A stretch of DNA of 64,000 nt from Calothrix sp. PCC 7507. Lineage in GTDB: Bacteria; Cyanobacteriota; Cyanobacteriia; Cyanobacteriales; Nostocaceae. The notes beneath the pieces were generated by a model. That model was not told the origin of the DNA. It saw only the letters and a list, made by a program, of their open reading frames with translations, and did no database searches. The stretch covers positions 310,001 to 374,000 of the forward strand of contig NC_019682.1 in assembly GCF_000316575.1 (NCBI RefSeq). Reading direction: 5' to 3'. Below, one piece after another: positions 26,808 to 36,100 of the stretch (its first letter is position 1; each line of letters starts with the position of its first letter). Position numbers and translations under genes: made by a program.

Positions 26808-28874
26808 ATGGTATCTACTACTACTCCCTTCTCGGATATTCAAAACCATTGGGCACGCTTATTTATTACAGCTTTAGCCCAACGTGGTATTGTTACTGGT
26901 TTACCTAACGGCACATTTCGTCCTGATAACTCCCTCACCCGCGCTGAGTTTGCGGTTATCATCACCAAGGCATTTCCCAAAGTTCCCAAGAAGCGTCAGT
27001 ATGTCTCCTTTGTTGATATTCCCGCTAATTTTTGGGCAGCTACTGCAATTAAAACAGCCTACGAAACAGGATTCATTAGCGGATTTGGGGACGATCGCTT
27101 CCGTCCCGATAACCGGATTACCAGGCTAGAAGTTATACTCTCCCTAGTCACAGGCTTGGAAATAGCTACAAAAATCAAACCAGACCTCGTATCAGTACTG
27201 CCACAAATTTATCAAGATGCGGCTCAAATTCCTGGGTATGGCAGAAATCAGGTAGCTATTGCCACTAGTTCTGGAATCGTCACCAGTTTTCCAAATGCCA
27301 AAATCCTCAATCCTAGTCTGGCAGCCACCCGCGCCGATATTGTGGTCTTTGTCTATCAAGCTTTAGTGTATTTGGGTGAAGCCCAAAAAATTCCATCTGC
27401 CTACCTTGTGGTGTATGGAACACCGACACCCACACCGACACCCACACCGATACCGACACCCACACCCATACCCACACCCACAGGAAGTGTCAAAGTCAGT
27501 CATCGCCGAGAGTTCCGGGGTGCGTGGGTGACAACTGTGTGGAATAGTGATTGGCCCTCGAAAGCGGGACTACCTGTAGCCCAACAACAAGCCGAACTGA
27601 TTGAGATTATCAAAAAATTACAAGAACTCAACTTCAATGCTCTGATTTTGCAGGTGCGACCAGAAGGAGATGCTCTGTATAATTCTCAATTAGAACCTTG
27701 GAGTGCTTGGATTACGGGAACACAGGGAAAAGCACCAACACCGTTATATGATCCGTTAGAGTTTGCGATCGCCGAATGTCATAAGCGCAATATCGAACTC
27801 CATGCTTGGTTCAACCCCTACCGCGCCAAAACTAGTCTTAAAGAAGGGTCAAATGTCTATCCCCACATAGCCAAAACTAATCCCGAAGTGGTCTACCAAT
27901 GGGGTAATCAACTATGGATGGACCCAGGATCAAAAATCATTCAAGACAGGGCCTACAACGTCATTACCGATGTTGTGCGTCGCTATGACTTAGATGGTAT
28001 TCACCTAGATGACTATTTTTATCCCTATCCCATCGCCAACCAAGCTTTCCCCGACAGTAAAACCTATGCTGCTTACAAAGCCACTGGTGGTGGACTGGGT
28101 CTAGATGACTGGCGACGGGAAAATGTCAATCAAATGGTGTTACGTTTATCTCAGGGAATTAAAGCCACAAAATCCCACGTTAAATTTGGCATTAGTCCCT
28201 TTGGCATTTACCGGCCCGGACAACCAGCAGGAATTACCGGCTTAGATGCCTACAGTGTATTGTATGCTGACTCAAAGAAATGGCTAGAACAAGGCTGGAT
28301 TGATTATATTGCACCTCAACTTTACTGGCGCACCGATCAAACACAACAAAGTTATTCTGCATTACTCAAATGGTGGACACAGGTAAACACAAAGCAAAGA
28401 CATATTTACGCTGGTAACAATCTCACAGAACCAAGCAATAAGAGTAGAGAGAGTGATGAAATTGAAAAACAAATTAAAATTAGTCGCAGCGAGGCAGGAC
28501 AGTTGTCATTGGGGAATATTTTCTTCAATCTCAGTGTTTTGAGAACAAATAGTCAAGCCATTGCCGATAAATTTAAAAGTGCAATTTATAATCAACCCGC
28601 ACTACCTCCAACTTTAGCTTGGCAAAACGATACAACACCGCCGCCACCACCCAATAGTCTGCAAGTCAATAACCGTAAACTCAGTTGGCAATCCGGTGAT
28701 AACCAGTCGGTGCGTTCTTGGGCACTTTATCGACAAAGCGGTGATGCTTGGACACTCCAACGAGTTTTATCTGCTGGGACAAACTTTGCCACTGTTGAAC
28801 CTGGAACTTATGCCGTGTCTGCAGTTGATAGGTTAGCTAATGAAAGTGCAGGAGTTGTGATTTCAGTGAGTTGA
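26808..28874 (+). CDS. SLH-domain protein with GHL10/DUF187 glycosidase-like domain
   Basis: A 688-residue modular protein. Three S-layer-homology repeats occupy about residues 7-190 (FSDIQNHWARLFITALAQRG, GTFRPDNSLTRAEFA, then FVDIPANFWAATAI, RFRPDNRITRLE). A threonine-proline linker follows (206-225, encoded by ACACCCACACCGAC repeats). The glycoside-hydrolase-like family 10 domain runs from about 231 (EFRGAWVTTVWNSDWPS) through ALILQVRPEGDALY, IELHAWFNPYRA and DLDGIHLDDYFYPYP to YIAPQLYWR near 505. A fibronectin-III-like tail ends the protein. SLH domains bind peptidoglycan-linked polymers, so a cell-wall location is expected, yet the N terminus begins directly at the first SLH with no signal peptide. 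Confidence 0.9.
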   Translation: MVSTTTPFSDIQNHWARLFITALAQRGIVTGLPNGTFRPDNSLTRAEFAVIITKAFPKVPKKRQYVSFVDIPANFWAATAIKTAYETGFISGFGDDRFRPDNRITRLEVILSLVTGLEIATKIKPDLVSVLPQIYQDAAQIPGYGRNQVAIATSSGIVTSFPNAKILNPSLAATRADIVVFVYQALVYLGEAQKIPSAYLVVYGTPTPTPTPTPIPTPTPIPTPTGSVKVSHRREFRGAWVTTVWNSDWPSKAGLPVAQQQAELIEIIKKLQELNFNALILQVRPEGDALYNSQLEPWSAWITGTQGKAPTPLYDPLEFAIAECHKRNIELHAWFNPYRAKTSLKEGSNVYPHIAKTNPEVVYQWGNQLWMDPGSKIIQDRAYNVITDVVRRYDLDGIHLDDYFYPYPIANQAFPDSKTYAAYKATGGGLGLDDWRRENVNQMVLRLSQGIKATKSHVKFGISPFGIYRPGQPAGITGLDAYSVLYADSKKWLEQGWIDYIAPQLYWRTDQTQQSYSALLKWWTQVNTKQRHIYAGNNLTEPSNKSRESDEIEKQIKISRSEAGQLSLGNIFFNLSVLRTNSQAIADKFKSAIYNQPALPPTLAWQNDTTPPPPPNSLQVNNRKLSWQSGDNQSVRSWALYRQSGDAWTLQRVLSAGTNFATVEPGTYAVSAVDRLANESAGVVISVS

Positions 28875-28903
28875 GGAGATGTACACAACAACTCTCAGAT
28901 AAA

Positions 28904-28948
28904 TTTAACCTCTCAAAACCAAAAAAATTCTGAGGGGTTAAAGTTTTT
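28904..28948 (+). terminator. Rho-independent terminator after SLH/GHL10 gene
   Basis: TTTAACCTCTCA at 28904-28915 pairs with TGAGGGGTTAAA at 28931-28942 with one G-T pair, followed by GTTTTTG. Located 30 bases after the stop codon. Confidence 0.75.
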
Positions 28949-29061
28949 GAAGTGAGGTATAAAAATATTTTTATACCCTCCTTATATGCCATACATCGTA
29001 CATAGCGGCTTGCGGGGAGGGAATGAATAAAGTTTTTACGCTAACCTTTGGCTGGTTTATT

Positions 29062-29166
29062 TTAGAACATACTCATGAGAGTGATTATACTGGCGCTAGT
29101 TAATACTATTAAAGCGCCCATCACAATAGATTTACCAAATTGCTCTGGAGATTTTGAATTGTTCAT
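29062..29166 (-). CDS. Small single-span membrane protein (34 aa), unrecognised
   Basis: An ATG at 29166 opens a 34-residue frame, MNNSKSPEQFGKSIVMGALI followed by VLTSASIITLMSMF, ending TAA at 29062. AAGGA lies about 10 bases before the ATG, a good ribosome-binding site. The N-terminal dozen residues are polar, then one hydrophobic segment of about 20 residues runs to the end, the layout of small photosynthetic or stress-related membrane subunits. It does not match PsbX, PetN, Psb30 or other small subunits I know. Real existence is inferred from the start context and composition. Confidence 0.55.
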   Translation of the reverse strand: MNNSKSPEQFGKSIVMGALIVLTSASIITLMSMF

Positions 29167-29526
29167 TTTTATAGAATCCTTTGAAGGTTAAGATTCTATT
29201 AACGATATCAATAGTGGTATTATATATCCACATAACTACGGAAAAAGTTAAAGTTACGTAAACTTTCTTAGTAAGAACTGTGGTATTCACTGAAGCCAAA
29301 TTGGCAAAATTGTCTAAAGCAAAAAACATTGCATCCAAAGCTAGTCAAGATGATGACGCTACTGGAAGCATCTTCTCTGGCGATTAAATTCTTAAGCATC
29401 AATTGCTACTAAGTAATTAATAAACAAATATCAGATTTCCGAGCGAGATACGTGCCTTTGTCTGTACCTAAATAGAGTAAAATAAATCTGATTAAAGATA
29501 AAAAAGCATTTGGGTAGAAAATTATC
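29167..29526. other. Spacer upstream of cysH
   Basis: A 360-base region between the divergent small membrane protein and cysH. It includes a possible 35-residue frame at 29280-29387 and AT-rich sequence before cysH. No sulfur-regulator site could be assigned. Confidence 0.4.
29280..29387 (+). CDS. Possible small or remnant ORF (35 aa)
   Basis: A GTG-initiated frame encodes VVFTEAKLAKLSKAKNIASK followed by ASQDDDATGSIFSGD. The composition (alanine/lysine/serine, acidic tail) is unlike translated AT-rich spacer, and the frame stays open a further 18 bases upstream without ATG. There is no good ribosome-binding site. It might be the tail of a lost gene or a short peptide; I do not recognise it. 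Confidence 0.25.
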   Translation: MVFTEAKLAKLSKAKNIASKASQDDDATGSIFSGD

Positions 29527-30252
29527 ATGACAGTTTCCACGATTTCCAGAAATCAGACAGGCAATTTTGACCTAGAGCAATTAAATCAAAAATTTGAAAC
29601 TGCCACTCCAAAACAGATTCTGGCATGGTCTATTGAAAATATCGCCACAGGACTGGTGCAAACCAGCGCCTTTAACGTGGATGACATGATAATTACCCAC
29701 ATTCTTTATAGTGAACTGAAGCATCCAGTCCCTGTAATCTTTCTCGACACTCTATTCCACTTCCCCCAAACTCTAGAACTAGTTGCTAAAACCAAAGAAG
29801 TTTACAACCTAGATTTACAAACTTATAAAACTCCAGATATCAACAGCCGCGAAGCTTTCACTGCTAAATACGGTGAAGCACTTTGGGACAAGGATATTAC
29901 CCAATTCCACCACGTTACCAAAATTGAACCACTGATGAGGGGTTTAGACGAACTCAACACCATTGCGTGGATTACCGGACGTCGCCGCGACCAAGCTGTC
30001 ACCCGTGCTAATATGCCCGTATTTGAGTTGGATGGCAAAGGACGCTTAAAAGTCAATCCCCTAGCTACCTGGACACGGCAAGAAAGTTGGGTTTATGTGG
30101 CTGAACATGGTGTGATTTACAACCCTCTCCACGATCAAGGTTATCCCAGCATTGGCGATGAACCTATCACCACCAAAATCGGTGCAGGCGAAGACGAACG
30201 CGCTGGACGCTGGCGGGGTATGGGTAAAACTGAGTGCGGTATTCATATTTAG
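29527..30252 (+). CDS. cysH: Phosphoadenylyl-sulfate reductase
   Basis: A 241-residue PAPS reductase of assimilatory sulfate reduction, reducing PAPS to sulfite with thioredoxin. Family features include LVQTSAFNVDDMIITHIL, PVIFLDTLFHFPQTLELV, WITGRRRDQAVTRANMPVFE and the C-terminal catalytic ECGIHI. The paired cysteines that bind a 4Fe-4S cluster in APS reductases (CC...CxxC) are absent, so PAPS rather than APS is the expected substrate. The gene is single; the sulfate-binding protein gene at 38819 is the only other sulfur gene in the window. Confidence 0.96.
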   Translation: MTVSTISRNQTGNFDLEQLNQKFETATPKQILAWSIENIATGLVQTSAFNVDDMIITHILYSELKHPVPVIFLDTLFHFPQTLELVAKTKEVYNLDLQTYKTPDINSREAFTAKYGEALWDKDITQFHHVTKIEPLMRGLDELNTIAWITGRRRDQAVTRANMPVFELDGKGRLKVNPLATWTRQESWVYVAEHGVIYNPLHDQGYPSIGDEPITTKIGAGEDERAGRWRGMGKTECGIHI

Positions 30253-30337
30253 AAGAAAATAGAGAGTGGGAGTGGATAGTAATGCTTTCGCTCCTCTTTT
30301 CTACTCTGCTTCTCTGTGCTTATCTAAGCCTAGTTTA

Positions 30338-31117
30338 TTAATTATTCTGCCCAAAAAGCTGCTCTAAAGTTGCTAATTCCGCTTCTGTTGCTGCGTCAAT
30401 TTGTGGTAAAGGACGCTGCATGATTGAGTAGAGCGATCTCTTTTGCACTTTTATAGCCTGTAAGCCCAACTCCCGTAAGAAATCCTCAATTTTGAGAACC
30501 ATTTGTTTACGGTCAGCTTTTGTAACATCGGGACTTTGGTAAATTACAGCCTTAATAGCAGGCAAAAATATTGTTTTAACTACTTCATATTTCCCATCAA
30601 GTACAGTTTGTTGGGCTTTTTCAACCAGTTCTTTGATAGTATTTAAGGACTCCCAATCTTGAGCAGTGCGCTTTTCTATACGAAACAGCATATAGCTATA
30701 ACCTTCTAGGGGTTTGCCGTCACGCTCAAAAGTTTTCGTTGTTCCAGGTGAACCAAGACACAGGCTATCATTGACAACGCAAAGATTATCGTTGTTTATC
30801 TTGTTATCTTGCGCCAAAATTGCAGCAAAATAACCAGCTTTGAGTGAATTACTACCACCTCCATCAGCTTCAGAAAATGTTTGTTGGTAGCCTAGTTCTA
30901 ACCGACGCTCACCAATATCGAGTAAATCTTCAATACCCCGATATATTGGTTCTGCTAGCTTTATAACGCTTGAAAGTTCTGGCACAGGTAGCAATTCAGA
31001 AAATCTGCCCATCGTCTTAATAAATTTACCGATGGAGTCATTATTAGCTATGCTAAATAAACCTGCTTGTAACTCGATGTTTCGGTAGAGAAAGCGTCTT
31101 ATATTTTGGAGCCTCAC
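30338..31117 (-). CDS. Unknown protein, third gene of helicase-protease operon
   Basis: I do not recognise this 259-residue protein. It is mainly helical at both ends, with a central segment GGGSNSLKAGYFAAILAQD and DSLCLGSPGTTKTFERDG. The frame opens with GTG at 31117 and no ribosome-binding site. A strong GAGGA site sits 7 bases before an ATG at 31154, whose frame reads MSFFQSLSETFSREAPKYKT and stops after 33 codons. A one-base change near 31095-31110 would join the two, so either the gene is frameshifted or a leader peptide precedes it. Its place 57 bases after the protease gene and its shared strand imply a common function. Confidence 0.6.
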   Translation of the reverse strand: MRLQNIRRFLYRNIELQAGLFSIANNDSIGKFIKTMGRFSELLPVPELSSVIKLAEPIYRGIEDLLDIGERRLELGYQQTFSEADGGGSNSLKAGYFAAILAQDNKINNDNLCVVNDSLCLGSPGTTKTFERDGKPLEGYSYMLFRIEKRTAQDWESLNTIKELVEKAQQTVLDGKYEVVKTIFLPAIKAVIYQSPDVTKADRKQMVLKIEDFLRELGLQAIKVQKRSLYSIMQRPLPQIDAATEAELATLEQLFGQNN

Positions 31118-31174
31118 GGCTGAAAGTTTCAGATAAACTCTGGAAAAAGCTCATGAAATTATTCCTCTGCTACA

Positions 31175-33058
31175 TCAACCCAAATGCGGTGAAATCTGAT
31201 TCCAAATAGCACGAATGGGAATACCTGCCGTTGAACCTGGAGTCACAGTACGTCCTATACCGGGATTTCCTTGATGAATTGCAATCAATTCCCACTGGCA
31301 ATTAAAAATAGGTGCGCCAGAGGAACCATTATCAGTTTTTAGATTGTGGTCAATGTAATCTTCTCCTACTTGCACAATCTCGCCTAAGTCAGAGATTATT
31401 ACAGGATTTCCCTGTGGATGATGAATAATACGAATCTTTTGACCACTATTTAATAGAGAATTTCCATTACTATAGATAGCTTGAGCTTGTTGTTGTGTTT
31501 GATTCTTGATTTCACATAAAGCATAATCAAGGCGACTATTATGAGTAATCAAATCTAACACAAATATATTTTTTTCTGATATGTAACTTGCATCAGTATA
31601 GCCAAAGCGCACCCATGCTTTTTGCACTTGGCTCTTACTAAAAATATGATTAGATGTTAGTAATAAATTTTTCGTAATTAAAACCCCTGTACCTATGGCG
31701 TTTCCGATGGGTGATTCGATTCTACCAACTGTGTTACGCACAGCTAAAGCTCGAAAGTTTTCCTGACCTTTTTCGACTAATCGAGTAAATAATTCTATAT
31801 CTTGGTCTTTCAATCCATACAGAGATGCTAATTCACATAGATGCTTAAGCACATTTACTAATGGATGAGAGTTAAAGCTTTTATGAGATATTTGATAACT
31901 TTTAAATGCTGATACTAATGATTGGGCAAATGTACCTGGTTGAGTATCAAATTTCAATCTACTTAAAAATGCCAAATCAACCCCAGCATTTTCTAAAAAA
32001 TTTTGGCGATCACTGGCTACATTGACCTTGAGAGCAAAGAGATTTAGTGCCATAATTAATGGTGTAACATCTTGCTGTTCTAAAAATATTTCTGGATTCA
32101 TGGCATTATCATATGTCCAAGTTAAATTTAAATTTGGAAGAAAAGGATCGTTAACAGCTTGACTTACTCCAATAGATAATGGATTAAAAATCTGTTCTAA
32201 TGCCTCTGGTTGATGGTAAATTTCTAAATTAGAATCAGGTTCTTCTAATCTGCTACTAACTTTTTTACTAGGTACAGAGGAATTGCTAGGTTTAACAGAT
32301 ATCTTTTGATGAAAACGACGCTGTAAATCTTGAAGAAACTCTTCAGTAGAAATTGAATTGTCTTGATATTTATTTAAGCTTCTCTCAATTGGTTTGATAA
32401 TTTTTTCATAGAGGTCATCAATATATCTTTCTCGTACATCATATGATTTATCTAAATTGAATGACCAGTGATTATACCATTGCCAAAGTGACCTAAAATT
32501 ATTGGGATGTGTAACAGGTATACCTATTTTTTGAAGAGTACTTATTTGTAATGTCAACTCTCGGTAGAGTTGACGATAATCCTCATCCTCAGCCTTAATT
32601 AGATCATCAGTTCGTCCCTGAATAGCAACCGAAATCATAATTCCCTTCAATTTCTTAATCTTTGCTATCAGGTTTTCAAATTGTGAGATTTGCCACTCAT
32701 CAACTAACTGTTGCTGAGATTTACCTATAATATTGTGCTGAAACAAAACATTATCAATTTGCTGGAAAGTAGTATTATATAGGTCGTGAACATATCCTCC
32801 TTTTGAGGCAAGTCCCCTTTCTAAAGTTGACCAGCGATCGCGCCAATCTGAAAGAGACTTACAAGGATTATGATTTTCGATTAATACCCCTTCTTCTGCA
32901 AGAAACTCTATGATGTCAACAATCTCTCTGTACAGTTTTGTGTATAATTTTTCTTTCTCTCTAATGGGATTATGATATGAATCAGTTGATACCGCAATCA
33001 TAATTGATTGTAACTGTTGAATTTTAGTTAACAGTTCTTCAATTTTGGCTATTATCAT
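31175..33058 (-). CDS. Trypsin-like serine protease with duplicated N-terminal helical domains and EAD-like domain
   Basis: A 627-residue protein. Two related helical repeats of about 110 residues open it (IAKIEELLTKIQQLQSIMIA... and LIAKIKKLKGIMISVA..., each with LYREL/LYREI and SLxxWxxxWS). An effector-associated-domain-like region near residues 350-440 contains NFLENAGVDLAFLSRL and CELASLYGLKDQDIEL. The C-terminal trypsin-like protease has His in LLLTSNHIFSK (about 475), Asp in SRLDYALCE (about 513) and Ser in NGSSGAPIFN (about 580), all present. EAD-trypsin combinations are known from bacterial conflict systems, where the protease is an effector. ATG at 33058 is preferred over the TTG at 33064. 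It lies 50 bases after the helicase gene. Confidence 0.75.
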   Translation of the reverse strand: MIIAKIEELLTKIQQLQSIMIAVSTDSYHNPIREKEKLYTKLYREIVDIIEFLAEEGVLIENHNPCKSLSDWRDRWSTLERGLASKGGYVHDLYNTTFQQIDNVLFQHNIIGKSQQQLVDEWQISQFENLIAKIKKLKGIMISVAIQGRTDDLIKAEDEDYRQLYRELTLQISTLQKIGIPVTHPNNFRSLWQWYNHWSFNLDKSYDVRERYIDDLYEKIIKPIERSLNKYQDNSISTEEFLQDLQRRFHQKISVKPSNSSVPSKKVSSRLEEPDSNLEIYHQPEALEQIFNPLSIGVSQAVNDPFLPNLNLTWTYDNAMNPEIFLEQQDVTPLIMALNLFALKVNVASDRQNFLENAGVDLAFLSRLKFDTQPGTFAQSLVSAFKSYQISHKSFNSHPLVNVLKHLCELASLYGLKDQDIELFTRLVEKGQENFRALAVRNTVGRIESPIGNAIGTGVLITKNLLLTSNHIFSKSQVQKAWVRFGYTDASYISEKNIFVLDLITHNSRLDYALCEIKNQTQQQAQAIYSNGNSLLNSGQKIRIIHHPQGNPVIISDLGEIVQVGEDYIDHNLKTDNGSSGAPIFNCQWELIAIHQGNPGIGRTVTPGSTAGIPIRAIWNQISPHLG

Positions 33059-33114
33059 AGGCAATCCAAGTCTTATTCAAATTCCTATTTTCAACAGTAA
33101 ATTACTAATTGTAT

Positions 33115-36100
33115 TTATTTCTGGTTGCGGAGATTTTCTATATGCGCTATGAGCCGATTAATTTGTTCTTCCCTGTTGCGATCCCACTCACGAGACCAAA
33201 TTCTGTAAATGCGCCAGCCTAATTTTTCTAGGACTTCTTGGCGGAGGCGATCGCGATCGCGTGCTGTAGGATATTTACTATAAGTTCCGCCATCACACAC
33301 AATCCCCAGAAGAGACTCTTCATTTTCGGGTTTGGAATTATCCATCACAACTAAGTCGATTGGATAAGCTGAACGACCTACCCGTTTCTTAACTAGGTAT
33401 CCCCTTTCTGTTAAAACTTGAGATATATATTCTTCAAAAGGTAAGTCTAAGTTAGACAGGTCATCACCTTTTTTAGCTAGTTTTTGACCGCCACTTTCAA
33501 CATATGCAAAATAATCCTTAAGTAACGCAGCTTGTTCACCTTTTTCGGCGATAATATGATGATGATGAATCGAAGCTACTAATACGAATTTACATCTAGC
33601 ACGAGTTATTGCAACATTTAATCTTCGTCTCCCTAAATCTTGTTGTTTTCTACTGAAGTAACCAAAGTTGTGATTTAACTGACCGGAATTTTTGTTATCA
33701 AAACCAAAGCCAAAGCTTAGTAAAATCACATCTCTCTCATCACCTTGAACATCATCAATTGATTTAACAAAGAACTTCTCTGAGTTCTCTTGACAAAATT
33801 CTTCTATCTCAGGATGTTTAATACTGATTTGTTTGAGTTGTTCCTTGATGGCTTTTGCTTGTTGTTTACTTGAGGTAATAATACCCAAAGATTGTTGAGA
33901 GTTTTGCTGATAATGCTGCACTGTTAGCTTTGCAACTTCCTCTGCTTCACGAATATTTTCTCGATTAGCATATATTCCCCCTTTAACAAAATGGAAATGT
34001 ACGCCTCTGCTAGTATCTTTTGCAGGGTTAGGGAACGAAATAAGTTTTGAGTTATAAAATTCTTGGTTTGAAAAAGTAATTAAGCTTTCGTCTTGGCTAC
34101 GATAATGCCAACTTAAAGTACGAGTGAGCATAATTGATAATTTAGAACACTCATCTAGCAAATTTTCATAAATCTCTTCCTCTTCATCGTCACTATCATC
34201 GGCTTCTGCACTTTCAAAGTAAGCCGTAGGCGGTAACTGCTTGTTATCGCCAACAACAATTAGCTGCTTTGCTCGCATAATAGACGATACTGCATTTTCA
34301 GTACGAACTTGAGAAGCTTCGTCAAAGATAACAACATCAAACTCCACTGCGTCTGCATCTACATATTGACAAACCCCTAAAGGACTCATCAGCCAACATG
34401 GTTTAATAGTAGTAACAATTTGAGCATTCTTCTTGATAAATTGACGGATGTTTTGTTGTCTACTTTTCTTTTTAATTTCCCCTTTGAGATTGCTTACTTG
34501 TGCCTGTGCTTCTGGCTGCTTTAACCAATCTTGGCAACGTTGTGCATGTAGTTGTCTCAACCGTTTTATTGCAACCTCATACTGTTGTTTATCTTTTTCT
34601 GAAAATTCATTTATTCTCTGTTCGTGCAAATTCTGGCTAAACTTTCGCAACTTGGAATTATCATCATGTATGTGTCGCAGCCAATTTTCATAAAAGCCTT
34701 TCCGTAAAACCAAATACCACTTATCTGGTAAAATGTCAGTGTCTTGTAGTTTAGCTAAAAATTCCTCTGTTCCAATAGCTTTTAATTTATCTACAATTTC
34801 TTGACAGTCCAACCATTGTTGGAATAAATCAAGCTCATTATAGGCTTGTCTTCGGAAATCTTCAATCTCATTTAGAGGTCTTCTCTTCAATACATCTAAT
34901 GCTGTTAGTCTTTCTTTAGGAAAGTGTTTGTTTAAGAATTTGCAGCCTTCTTGAATTTGGCTTAAGGCTAGTTGCAAATCGTTTAATAATTCTTCTAATT
35001 TCTGATAGCATTCTCTAGAATTAAGAACTGCGCCTACTGTTTCTTTATCTAATAGGCGATTTTTATTTAGGTTTTCCAACCATTCAAGACCTTGCTGGAT
35101 ATTTTGCAAATTCGTCATTTCTTTCTGGAAGGAAGAACCAAAAGCTTCACGTGCTTGGTAGTTGCGGTCTTGTAATTTAATTAAAATATTTTGGCGCTCA
35201 ATCGCATTTTCAATATCTCTCATTAACTCTTGCTCATAAATGTGCTTGCGGTCTTGTCGAAGAGCAATTAGACGTTGACGTTCGCGTCTCTTATCATATA
35301 GCCATTTCAAATAAGCTGGTTTAAAAAAGCGAAAGATTCCCGTAAATCTTTTTGCAAAAATTTCCCTGATTTTTAATAAATCGAAAGTGAAAAAATCTCG
35401 CACATACTTACAATTGAGATCGGAATTAAATGATTGATAATCCCTAATATCTTTTTCTAAGTTTAAATACAACCGTGCCAAATCATCTAAATCTATTGAC
35501 AATGACCAAGTTTCAATATTTGATGGAGCATTAAGGATATGATTAACTGCTGGTTGTAACTCTTCTAAATCATACAAATTTTCAATTGTTTCGTTGATAT
35601 TTAGTAGTTGTACCAATGAAGATACAGTATTCTGAGCCAGTTTTATGCCAGCGCTAAAACTGTCAAGATTTCCACGCAAATCTTGATATATAGCAGACGA
35701 CCAAGGATATTTTACGGGACTACTTGACCATAGCGTTTTTTGTCTACCCCGGAATATAGCCTCAAATTGACCAAGTTCTTCTAATAATTTTTTCGCATCT
35801 AACAATTTAGTTTCTGGCCAATCTTGCAAATTAGAGAAATTAAACTCTAGTTGAGGAATATCTTTGTCTTCTCTTTCTAACCTACGAATTTCGCCATACA
35901 AATTAAAAGCAGACTTTTTTAGTGGTTGCTTTTTATCATGTAAACCTTTTGCATGATCGTTGAGAAATTGTCGATAGTCGCGTAAAGGTTTAAAGAAGGT
36001 TTCCCAATCTTCCTGTTGTGCTTCGTTACTTTCTGAAAGATCATCGTAAGTTTGTACTAGCTGATTGAATAAATCTTTGGCTTTTTTTGTAACTTCATGA

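Noticed and set aside
29132-29338. 68-codon minus-strand frame
   Set aside because: Overlaps the better supported 34-residue frame start region in another phase and lacks features.
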